A stretch of DNA of 23,275 bases from Candidatus Wildermuthbacteria bacterium (lineage in GTDB: Bacteria; Patescibacteriota; Minisyncoccia; Minisyncoccales; UBA10102). Positions 6,916 through 12,701 of the stretch are shown piece after piece (position 1 is the stretch's first letter; the number at the start of each line of letters is the position of its first letter). Location: contig JACOVZ010000056.1 in assembly GCA_016177065.1 (NCBI GenBank), forward strand, positions 1 through 23,275, read 5' to 3'. The notes below the pieces were generated by a model. The model saw only the letters and a program-made list of their open reading frames with translations, was not told where the DNA came from and did no database searches. Made by a program: the position numbers and the translations under genes.

Positions 6916-7337
6916 GCACAAAACTTCAGGCATTTGACAAAAAACACATGAAAGAAAACATCCCGGACATCCGCTCGGGAGATATTGTTCAGGTTCACCA
7001 GAAAGTAAAGGAGGGAGATAAAGAAAGAATTCAGGTATTTGAAGGCCTCGTGCTTGCAAGAAAGCATGGGAAGGGAATAGGGTCCACCATAACGGTTCGC
7101 AAAGTGGCTCAGGGAATTGGAGTTGAAAGAATATTTCCCGTTCATTCTCCAATGATAGACAAGATTGAAATAGTCAAAAGAGGGAAAGTGAGAAGGGCAA
7201 AGCTCTTTTATCTGAGAAGCGCAAAAGGGAGAAAAGCGAAGCTGAAATACAAGGATTTTGCGGTTGCTCTTGCAGAAGAGCCGGAGATGCCGAAAACAGA
7301 AACAGAAACCGTGGAACAAACTTCACAAACAAAGTAA
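6912..7337 (+). CDS. rplS: 50S ribosomal protein L19
   Basis: A 141-residue L19, which binds at the 30S-50S interface. Family features: IRSGDIVQVHQKVKEGDKERIQVFEGLVLAR, then ITVRKVAQGIGVERIFPVHSP, and IVKRGKVRRAKLFYLRSAKGRKAKL. The last 25 or so residues are an acidic Thr/Glu extension beyond the usual length of about 115. It overlaps the preceding pseudouridine synthase gene by 4 nt (ATGA) and is followed after 4 nt by tRNA-Leu. trmD, the common neighbour in other bacteria, is absent here. Confidence 0.96.
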   Translation: MSTKLQAFDKKHMKENIPDIRSGDIVQVHQKVKEGDKERIQVFEGLVLARKHGKGIGSTITVRKVAQGIGVERIFPVHSPMIDKIEIVKRGKVRRAKLFYLRSAKGRKAKLKYKDFAVALAEEPEMPKTETETVEQTSQTK

Positions 7338-7341
7338 ACAT

Positions 7342-7423
7342 GGGCAAGTGGCGCAACCGGTAGACGCGTGTGTTCGAGGGGCACATGCCGCAAGGCTTGA
7401 GGGTTCAAATCCCTCCTTGCCCA
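7342..7423 (+). tRNA. tRNA-Leu(GAG), class II, with C33
   Basis: Acceptor GGGCAAG (7342-7348) pairs with CTTGCCC (7416-7422); discriminator A, no CCA. The D-arm GTGGCGCAACCGGTAGACGCG has the Leu-type pattern. The T arm is GAGGG-TTCAAAT-CCCTC and the long variable arm is GCC-GCAA-GGC. The best anticodon stem is TGTGT (7369-7373) with GCACA (7381-7385), giving loop TCGAGGG and anticodon GAG (7376-7378). This puts C rather than U at position 33. Shifting the stem by one base restores U33 and reads CGA (Ser), but breaks a stem pair and conflicts with the Leu-type D arm. Confidence 0.78.
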
Positions 7424-7436
7424 CATAAAATTAAGG

Positions 7437-7508
7437 GGGCGGCTAGCTCAACGGCAGAGCGCTTGATTTACATTCAAGATGTTGTAGGTTCGAATCCTGC
7501 GCCGCCCA
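7437..7508 (+). tRNA. tRNA-Val(UAC)
   Basis: Acceptor GGGCGGC (7437-7443) pairs with GCCGCCC (7501-7507). The D stem is GCTC/GAGC, the anticodon arm CTTGA-TTTACAT-TCAAG with anticodon UAC (7469-7471), and the T arm GTAGG-TTCGAAT-CCTGC. Discriminator A, no CCA encoded. Together with the GAC isoacceptor upstream this covers all Val codons. Confidence 0.93.
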
Positions 7509-7519
7509 CAAATCGTACA

Positions 7520-7547
7520 TTGAAAACCGAACTGCTTGTGCTATACT
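7520..7547 (+). promoter_or_regulatory. Promoter of first HTH/LAGLIDADG-like gene
   Basis: TTGAAA (7520-7525), a 16-nt spacer, and an extended -10 TGC-TATACT (7542-7547). An ATG follows 8 nt later at 7556 with no Shine-Dalgarno upstream, so leaderless initiation is predicted. This fixes the start of the gene against a longer reading frame that passes through the tRNA genes. Confidence 0.72.
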
Positions 7548-7555
7548 ATAAAGTA

Positions 7556-8254
7556 ATGAGGAGGGATAAAGAAAAAGCGCTCGCTTTGCGCCTCAAAGGA
7601 TACAGCTATAACGAAATTACAAAATTCCTTGGCACTCCCAAGGCAACACTTTCTGATTGGTTCACTGGACTTGTTTTGTCAGAGAAAGCTCAAGTGAGAA
7701 TTCAACGGCGCGTTCATGAAGGATCTCTAAGGGGATTGATAAAGAAAAATCGTCTTCAAACCCATCAGGCTCGCCAAAACGCCGCGCGAATTCGTAAATA
7801 TGCGAAAGAAGCAATAAGGAAACTTTCAAAAACAGAACTTCTTTTGATTGGAACGGCACTTTATTGGGCGGAGGGCTATAAAAGACCAATCTTCAAAAAT
7901 GGGCAAGAACGTACATACCATAAAATAGGTTTTAGCAATAGCGACCCGCTCATGGTAAAAGTATTCATAAAATTTCTGCAGAACATTCTTGGTATACCGA
8001 TTTCGAGAATTAAGGTCAGCGTTAGAATATTTCAACACATCAATGAAAGTGAAGCATTAAGATACTGGCAGAAGGTTACGGGGTTACCAAAGGAAAATTT
8101 TCAGAAATTTTACTACGGAATAAGTAAATCGAGCTTGGGTAAAAGACCATTTAACCGCTTGCCATATGGGACAGTTCAGGTTAGTGTAGGAGATACAAAA
8201 AACTTTCATAGAATAATGGGATGGATAGAAGGAATCAGTGAACGTTTTTTGTAA
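7556..8254 (+). CDS. HTH plus LAGLIDADG-like protein (putative homing-endonuclease relative), copy 1
   Basis: A 232-residue protein. Residues 4-43 form a helix-turn-helix of the resolvase/sigma-4 type (LRLKGYSYNEITKFLGTPKA...LSDWF). A basic helical linker leads to a LAGLIDADG-like element LLIGTALYWAEG (96-107) with Glu106 in the acidic position. Then comes the strand and helix FSNSDPLMVKVFIKFLQNILG that follows such motifs in homing endonucleases. It is paralogous to the gene at 8639-9289, and the two flank the intron-bearing tRNA-Phe. It has its own leaderless promoter and ends 8 nt before the tRNA. A DNA-binding nuclease or maturase-like role is inference. A transcription factor is an alternative: WhiA combines LAGLIDADG and HTH domains, though in the opposite order. 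Confidence 0.65.
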   Translation: MRRDKEKALALRLKGYSYNEITKFLGTPKATLSDWFTGLVLSEKAQVRIQRRVHEGSLRGLIKKNRLQTHQARQNAARIRKYAKEAIRKLSKTELLLIGTALYWAEGYKRPIFKNGQERTYHKIGFSNSDPLMVKVFIKFLQNILGIPISRIKVSVRIFQHINESEALRYWQKVTGLPKENFQKFYYGISKSSLGKRPFNRLPYGTVQVSVGDTKNFHRIMGWIEGISERFL

Positions 8255-8262
8255 TTTGATAT

Positions 8263-8534
8263 GCCTGGGTAGCTCAGTGGTAGAGCGCAGCCCTAAACTC
8301 TTTGGGGCTTTCCGTCGTAAGACGGATTGAAAAATTGGGTGAATTCGGGGAACCTTAACTGGAATCCCGAGCCAAGCCGAAAAGGGCACAAGTTTTTCGG
8401 AAGGTGTAGAGACTAGCAAGTGAGTCCCAACAATAACCTTGCAAACAGCGCCCAACTCGCCTCTGGCGAGATGAGATAGTCCAAAACGGCTTCGGAAGAG
8501 GCTGGCGTCGGGTGTTCAATTCACCCCCCAGGCA
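8263..8534 (+). tRNA. tRNA-Phe(GAA) split by a group I intron
   Basis: Exon 1 is 8263-8294 and exon 2 is 8495-8534. Joined, they make a complete cloverleaf: acceptor GCCTGGG with CCCAGGC, D arm GCTC-AGTGGTA-GAGC, anticodon arm CAGCC-CTGAAGA-GGCTG, variable GCGTC, T arm GGGTG-TTCAATT-CACCC, discriminator A, no CCA encoded. The anticodon is GAA (8495-8497). The intron interrupts the anticodon loop between U33 (8294) and G34 (8495). Position 37 is G, where bacterial tRNA-Phe usually has A. Confidence 0.9.
8295..8494 (+). ncRNA. Group I self-splicing intron (200 nt, IC3-like) in tRNA-Phe
   Basis: P1 is a 9-bp helix, AGCCCTAAA (8289-8297) with TTTGGGGCT (8301-8309), placing the diagnostic U-G wobble at U8294-G8304, exactly the 5' splice site. 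P10: exon-2 GAAGAG (8495-8500) pairs with CTCTTT (8298-8303). P2 is TCCGTC-GTAA-GACGGA (8311-8326), a GNRA loop. P7 is GACTA (8411-8415) with TAGTC (8477-8481), within the conserved GTGTAGAGACTAG and GATAGTCC blocks. P8 is CTCGCC-TCT-GGCGAG (8456-8470). The intron ends in G8494 (omega-G). No open reading frame lies inside. The core wording resembles the small tRNA introns of the Azoarcus/cyanobacterial IC3 type. Confidence 0.9.
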
Positions 8535-8569
8535 CACATTGTATACATAGTTGAACCTGCGTGGTATAG

Positions 8570-8587
8570 TTATGTTATATAACATAA
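8570..8587. repeat. 18-bp perfect palindrome upstream of the second HTH/LAGLIDADG-like gene
   Basis: TTATGTTATATAACATAA is its own reverse complement. It lies between the tRNA-Phe 3' end and the start of the gene, downstream of a possible -35 TTGAAC (8551-8556). It could be an operator for the adjacent HTH protein or overlap its -10 region. Confidence 0.6.
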
Positions 8588-8638
8588 TAAGCCACGATTG
8601 TAAGAAAAGACAAAACCCAAGTTCTCCAATTAAGAAAA

Positions 8639-9289
8639 TTGGGTAAAAGTTATAACGAAATTCAGGCTTCTTTGGGCATACCAAAAAGTACGCTTTCAGA
8701 ATGGCTAAAAACAAGTGGGTGGTCCGCCAAGGTAAAACGTACTCTTATACAAAAAGCAAAAAGGGGTCATAAGATACGCCTCCAGGAGTTAAACAGTATA
8801 CGCGGACAACATCTTATAAGATTATATCAGCAAGCTCGCCATGAAGCGGAGGATGAATTTAAAGATTTTAAGTTCCACCCTGCTTTTATCTCTGGAGTAG
8901 TAATATATTGGGGTGAAGGAGAAAGAACATCCAGGAATCTTATAAGGGTCGCAAATACCGATCCACTCATGATTCGCCTTTTTGTTAATTTCCTTCAGGA
9001 AGTATGCGGAGTTCCTAAGGGTAAAATCCGGGCTCATATATTGCTGTATCCAGATTTAAATTCGATGGAGTGCAAAAACTTCTGGGTCCAACAATCTTCA
9101 CTCCCTCTAGAAAATTTTAACAAGTCCGTTCTCATAGAGGGAAGACATAAGACAAGACGTTTGCCATACGGTGTATGCTATATTACTGTTTGTAGTACAT
9201 ATCTTAAACAAAAAATGGATGTATGGTTGACTCTATTGCCTAAAGAACTTATAAAGAAGGAGTATTATGCGGGGGTAGTTCAGCGGTAG
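8639..9289 (+). CDS. HTH plus LAGLIDADG-like protein, copy 2 (start codon unclear)
   Basis: 216 residues from the first canonical in-frame start, a TTG at 8639. Paralogue of the gene at 7556: HTH segment SYNEIQASLGIPKSTLSEWL, basic linker, LAGLIDADG-like ISGVVIYWGEG (about 84-94) with Glu93, then VANTDPLMIRLFVNFLQEVCG and a shared C-terminal domain with LPYG. Homology continues upstream of the TTG: the in-frame codons from 8600 read VRKDKTQVLQLRKLG, matching the N-terminus of copy 1. The codon aligned with copy 1's ATG is GTA (8600), not a start, and the next codon upstream is ATT, so the gene either uses ATT (8597) or has lost its start. The 3' end enters tRNA-Gly by 21 nt, taking its TAG stop from the D loop. 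It may be decaying; otherwise the frame is intact. Confidence 0.6.
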   Translation: MGKSYNEIQASLGIPKSTLSEWLKTSGWSAKVKRTLIQKAKRGHKIRLQELNSIRGQHLIRLYQQARHEAEDEFKDFKFHPAFISGVVIYWGEGERTSRNLIRVANTDPLMIRLFVNFLQEVCGVPKGKIRAHILLYPDLNSMECKNFWVQQSSLPLENFNKSVLIEGRHKTRRLPYGVCYITVCSTYLKQKMDVWLTLLPKELIKKEYYAGVVQR

Positions 9290-9343
9290 AACGTCTCGTT
9301 GCCAACGAGAAGGCCGCGGGTTCGAGTCCCGTTCCCCGCTCCA
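9269..9343 (+). tRNA. tRNA-Gly(GCC) with encoded CCA
   Basis: Acceptor GCGGGGG (9269-9275) pairs with TCCCCGC (9333-9339). The D stem is GTTC/GAAC, the anticodon arm TCTCG-TTGCCAA-CGAGA with anticodon GCC (9301-9303), and the T arm GCGGG-TTCGAGT-CCCGT. Discriminator is T9340, followed by CCA 9341-9343. The 5' 21 nt overlap the end of the upstream protein gene, and the convergent CopB gene stops 7 nt beyond the CCA. Confidence 0.94.
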
Positions 9344-9350
9344 CGTAAAA

Positions 9351-11468
9351 TCACAAGGTCTTCTTACGCAAAAGCATTGCGTTGACCGCAACGATGACGG
9401 TGCTTGCTGACATAAAGAGAGCCGCAACAGCCGGCTGAAGCATAATTCCCTGAGACGCAAAGATTCCAGCCGCAAGAGGCAAAGCAATCACGTTGTACCC
9501 GGTTGCCCAAAAGAGATTTTGGATCATTTTTGCGTAGGTGAGGCGCGAAAGCCTAATGATTTTCGCAATGTCTCTTGGATCGTTGCGAACGAGAATAATG
9601 CCGGCTGACTCAATGGCTACATTGGTGCCAGCTCCAATGGCTATTCCCAAATCTGCCTGCATTAAAGCCGGGGCATCGTTGACTCCGTCTCCAATCATTG
9701 CCACTTTTTTGCCCTTTGATTGAAGAATTTTAACTTTCTCTGATTTTTGGCCGGGAAGCACCCTCGCAAAGTACTCATCAATGCCAAGCTCTTTTGCAAC
9801 CCACTGAGCAACATCTTCTGAGTCGCCCGTAATCATAGCCGTATGAAGACCGGATTGTTTGAGCGAAATAATAGCCTCCCGCGACTCTTCCCGGATAATA
9901 TCGGCTAGGGCGATGGCGCCGAGCAAAAGATTGCCAGAAGCAACATAAATGACTGTTTTGCCCTGCTGAGACAATGCATAAGTTTTGGTTCTTATCTCAC
10001 CGGGGATTGATACTCCCGAATCTTCCATAAGGCTAGGATTTCCAACAAGCGCCGTATTCCCGTTAATTATTCCCTGTGCGCCCTTTCCAGCAACGCGTTC
10101 AAAGTTTTTCACTTCATGCAATGAAATGCTCTGCCTCTCTGCTTCCTGCACCATTGCTTTCGCGAGAGGATGCTCGGAATAAGCATTCACTGACGCTGCC
10201 ATAGCGAGAACTTCTTTTTCATCAACGGACACCGCGGGGATAACGGAGGCAACGCCAAACTCTCCCTGGGTAAGCGTGCCTGTTTTATCAAACAGCACAA
10301 TGCCAATGTTGCGAGCGGCTTCCAGCGCCAATCTTTGTTTTACGAGAAAACCGTTTTTCGCCGCCATATTCGTAGAGATGGAGGCCACCAGGGGCACGGC
10401 TAACCCTAAAGCATGGGGGCATGCAATCACGAGAACTGCCACGAGACGCGCCACCGCAAACGCCACTTCAGACCCCGCAAGGAGCCACGCAACCAAAGTT
10501 ATGGTTCCCGCAAGCACGGCAATGACGGTCAAAAGGAGCGCGGCTTTGTCAGACAATATCTGAAGCCTTGATTTGGAAGACTGAGCTTCTGCAACCAAAC
10601 GCATCACTCCGGCCAAAAAAGTGCTCTCCCCGATCTTGGAAACTCTGACCTTCAGGCTTCCGTCTCCATTGATGGCTCCCGCAATCACTTGGCTTCCAAG
10701 TTTCTTTTCTACAAGCTTTGATTCTCCAGTGACGATAGACTCGTTCGCTTCAGACTGCCCCTCAACAACATCTCCATCGGCTGGTATTTTCGCTCCTGGC
10801 CTAATCAGCACAATATCTCCGGCTCTTAGTTGCTGAAGCTCAATAATTTCTGTTTTCTCTCCCCGTATAACTTCTGCAGTGTCTGGCAGAAGTTTCGCCA
10901 GTTCTTTTAGCGCGCTCTGCGCCCCGGCAACGGCTTTCATTTCAATCCAATGGCCAAGAAGCATGATTGTGATCAAAGTGGCCAATTCCCAGAACAATGG
11001 CTTCTCATTCGCAAACACTGCGTAGAAACTCCACAGGTAAGCTGCGATTATTGCAAGGGCAATGAGCGTCATCATGCCAGGCAGAAAAGCCTTAAGCTCT
11101 CTCAATGCTCCTGCTAAAAACACCCATCCTGCGTAGAAAAAAACAATGGAGCCCAGAACAAGCGTCAGATATTCTGATCCAGAAAATCTCGGGGCTTCAA
11201 AGCCAAAAAAGAGCTTGGGCAGTTCAGAATAGGCAACAATCGGAAGAGTTGCTATCAAACTCACCCAAAACTTTATAAGGAACATACGCGTGCTGTGCCC
11301 CGCGTGTTTGCCATGCCCCTCGTTTACGGCTTCTTTCTTTTGCTTTGCCGACACTAAATTCATCCCGCACTCAGAACACATGCCAGGTTTTTCCTGACGC
11401 ACCTCCGGGTGCATTGGGCAGGTGTATATCATCTCTGACTCTTCGTGCATATTGTGGCTATTATTCAT
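9351..11468 (-). CDS. copB: CopB-type heavy-metal (copper/silver) P-type ATPase
   Basis: A 705-residue P1B ATPase exporting metal ions across the membrane. The N-terminus carries a small metal-binding domain YTCPMHPEV...PGMCSECGMNL (15-38) and a His cluster GHGKHAGH (51-58) rather than an HMA domain. Then come membrane helices, the TGES actuator motif (247-250), CPH in helix 6 (350-352), the phosphorylated Asp394 in DKTGTLT, and later TGD and GDGVNDAP. The last helices contain GYNVIALPLAAG and MSASTVIVAVNA. CPH instead of CPC marks the P1B-3 (CopB) group, linked to Cu(II)/Cu(I)/Ag(I). It is the last gene of the CsoR-controlled operon, 10 nt after the lycopene-cyclase-like gene. The ATG at 11468 has no strong Shine-Dalgarno; Met7 and Met13 are alternative starts. 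Confidence 0.93.
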   Translation of the reverse strand: MNNSHNMHEESEMIYTCPMHPEVRQEKPGMCSECGMNLVSAKQKKEAVNEGHGKHAGHSTRMFLIKFWVSLIATLPIVAYSELPKLFFGFEAPRFSGSEYLTLVLGSIVFFYAGWVFLAGALRELKAFLPGMMTLIALAIIAAYLWSFYAVFANEKPLFWELATLITIMLLGHWIEMKAVAGAQSALKELAKLLPDTAEVIRGEKTEIIELQQLRAGDIVLIRPGAKIPADGDVVEGQSEANESIVTGESKLVEKKLGSQVIAGAINGDGSLKVRVSKIGESTFLAGVMRLVAEAQSSKSRLQILSDKAALLLTVIAVLAGTITLVAWLLAGSEVAFAVARLVAVLVIACPHALGLAVPLVASISTNMAAKNGFLVKQRLALEAARNIGIVLFDKTGTLTQGEFGVASVIPAVSVDEKEVLAMAASVNAYSEHPLAKAMVQEAERQSISLHEVKNFERVAGKGAQGIINGNTALVGNPSLMEDSGVSIPGEIRTKTYALSQQGKTVIYVASGNLLLGAIALADIIREESREAIISLKQSGLHTAMITGDSEDVAQWVAKELGIDEYFARVLPGQKSEKVKILQSKGKKVAMIGDGVNDAPALMQADLGIAIGAGTNVAIESAGIILVRNDPRDIAKIIRLSRLTYAKMIQNLFWATGYNVIALPLAAGIFASQGIMLQPAVAALFMSASTVIVAVNAMLLRKKTL

Positions 11469-11478
11469 ATTATTGTTT

Positions 11479-12186
11479 TCATATTCGTCTTAATCGTTTC
11501 CATGTGATGTGCTCATAGATGCTTGACCAGATAAAACCGAAGCTAAGCGCAAACGCTAACTCTTCCAACGGAATACCTAAAATCAAAATTCCGGAAATAT
11601 CTTTCAGATTCCACACACGCTCCACGTAGCCAGGATACAGGGCAATGAGCGTAAAAAAATATACAAAATAAATCCCTAAAAACATAAAGGCGCTTACAAT
11701 CATTTTCTTTTTTAAATCCGGCCTGCAATACCAGGCAGAGAAACCGCCGACAGTCATTGCCATGATCGCTGAATGAAGGGGATTAAGAGAAGTAAAGATA
11801 AGTAGAAAGAAAAAAATTATCGGCGCAGACAACAAAGCTAAGAGATGATACTGGTGCCGGAGGGAATGCTGTTCGTGCTGTGTTATTCTCCTATGTTCAG
11901 AATGGAAAATTCGCTCATAGATTACAACGGCAATGCCTCCAATCCCGAAAGAGAAAATCAAGCTTTCAACGTCAAATCCAGTGCGAAGCGCAAGATCAAA
12001 AAGTGAAGGCGGGGCCCAATATTCTGGGACGAACATCGGCTCGGTAAAACCCAAAAGTGAGGTCCAAAGACTCACAATAAACATTTCTTTTCTGCTTTCC
12101 TTGCCTCTTAAGGAAAGATAAACAACTGCCCAGATACCTAAGATTATAAGACTCCAGACGAGCCAAGCATACTGTATATCAATCAT
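11479..12186 (-). CDS. Lycopene-cyclase-domain-like polytopic membrane protein
   Basis: A 235-residue protein with about six to seven hydrophobic segments. It has the motif TEPMFVPEYWAPPSLFDL (about 48-65) and a conserved GIPLEELAFALSFG near the end, which resemble the CrtYc/d lycopene beta-cyclase domain (YWxP and PxEE motifs). No other carotenoid genes are nearby. It lies between a metal-binding mini-protein and a copper ATPase, in a metal-regulated operon, so a role in carotenoid synthesis is doubtful. A membrane role linked to metal handling is inferred only from context. A His-rich segment HSEHRRITQHEQHSLRHQYH (about 115-134), in a loop between membrane helices, is notable and could bind metal. 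The start ATG at 12186 follows the TRASH-like gene by 27 nt. Confidence 0.62.
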   Translation of the reverse strand: MIDIQYAWLVWSLIILGIWAVVYLSLRGKESRKEMFIVSLWTSLLGFTEPMFVPEYWAPPSLFDLALRTGFDVESLIFSFGIGGIAVVIYERIFHSEHRRITQHEQHSLRHQYHLLALLSAPIIFFFLLIFTSLNPLHSAIMAMTVGGFSAWYCRPDLKKKMIVSAFMFLGIYFVYFFTLIALYPGYVERVWNLKDISGILILGIPLEELAFALSFGFIWSSIYEHITWKRLRRI

Positions 12187-12213
12187 TTTTTGCCTAAACT
12201 TTGGTTCAAACTT

Positions 12214-12375
12214 TTAATGGCAACTGGCGCCATTGGACTGTTCTTTAACTTGCTCTCGATATTTTTCCCTGCAATTTTCTGAACAAAACTTCTTGCCGTA
12301 TCCTTCAGGATACTCCTTTTCCTTTTCAAGCTCCATCTTGCAGGTAGGACATTTTTTCTTGAAGAGATTGAACAT
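12214..12375 (-). CDS. Mini TRASH-like metal-binding protein, 53 aa
   Basis: A 53-codon gene too short for standard ORF cut-offs. The protein has a CPTC pair at residues 9-12 and FCSENC at 30-35, separated by a charged stretch containing EYPEGYGKK. It ends in an Asn-Gly-Ala-Ser-Cys-His tail. This Cys2...CxxxC layout with the FCSxxC ending matches the TRASH/YHS-type treble-clef domain used in heavy-metal sensing and trafficking. It lies between the small membrane protein (20-nt gap) and the lycopene-cyclase-like gene (27-nt gap), in the same orientation. Its likely role is a soluble metal chaperone or sensor feeding the ATPase, by analogy with stand-alone TRASH proteins in copper operons. Confidence 0.78.
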   Translation of the reverse strand: MFNLFKKKCPTCKMELEKEKEYPEGYGKKFCSENCREKYREQVKEQSNGASCH

Positions 12376-12395
12376 GAGCTTCTATAATGAACGGG

Positions 12396-12671
12396 TTACT
12401 TTGTTTCCGGTGTGCAGCAGAATTTCTGGTGCAGCCAGACAAAAATCCAAGTCAAAATAAAGCCAATTACAAAGGTAATGGCAATTCCTCCAAGAAAAGT
12501 ACTCGGGGTCACGCTGCTCTCAATTCCCACTCCCGTAAGTTTCACATGGGCTATGGCAACCCAGAAAGCAACAAACGGCTGAAGCGCGAAAGCCGCAAGG
12601 AACGCGCAGATCGCGTCAAACACTGCGAATACAACCCCTCCTATCAAAGCAATTTTATTAATGTTTTTCAT
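12396..12671 (-). CDS. Small two-to-three-helix membrane protein (DUF5676-like?) ending in CC
   Basis: A 91-residue protein with hydrophobic segments at about 6-30 and 57-82. A short conserved-looking FLGGIAITFVIGFILTWIFVWL helix comes near the end, then a cytosolic tail KFCCTPETK with a vicinal Cys pair. The second helix resembles the DUF5676 membrane family often seen in metal-resistance clusters, but I cannot assign it firmly. It sits 30 nt after csoR in the same operon, so metal-induced expression is likely. The Cys pair on the tail could pass metal to a partner; that is speculation. The start is ATG at 12671; no other start is close. Confidence 0.6.
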   Translation of the reverse strand: MKNINKIALIGGVVFAVFDAICAFLAAFALQPFVAFWVAIAHVKLTGVGIESSVTPSTFLGGIAITFVIGFILTWIFVWLHQKFCCTPETK

Positions 12672-12701
12672 GGTGTATCTTATTGGCTGCTTCTTCGACC
12701 T

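Noticed and set aside
7374..7380. Reading the class II tRNA as tRNA-Ser(CGA)
   Set aside because: It restores U33 but leaves a G-G mismatch in the stem and contradicts the Leu-type D arm; kept as an alternative, not the call.
7370..7555. Long N-terminal extension of the first HTH gene through tRNA-Leu and tRNA-Val
   Set aside because: It reads through two tRNA genes and the gene's own promoter; homology to copy 2 begins at the ATG at 7556.
8295..8494. Possible protein gene inside the intron
   Set aside because: Reading frames are short and antisense; the RNA structure explains the whole stretch.
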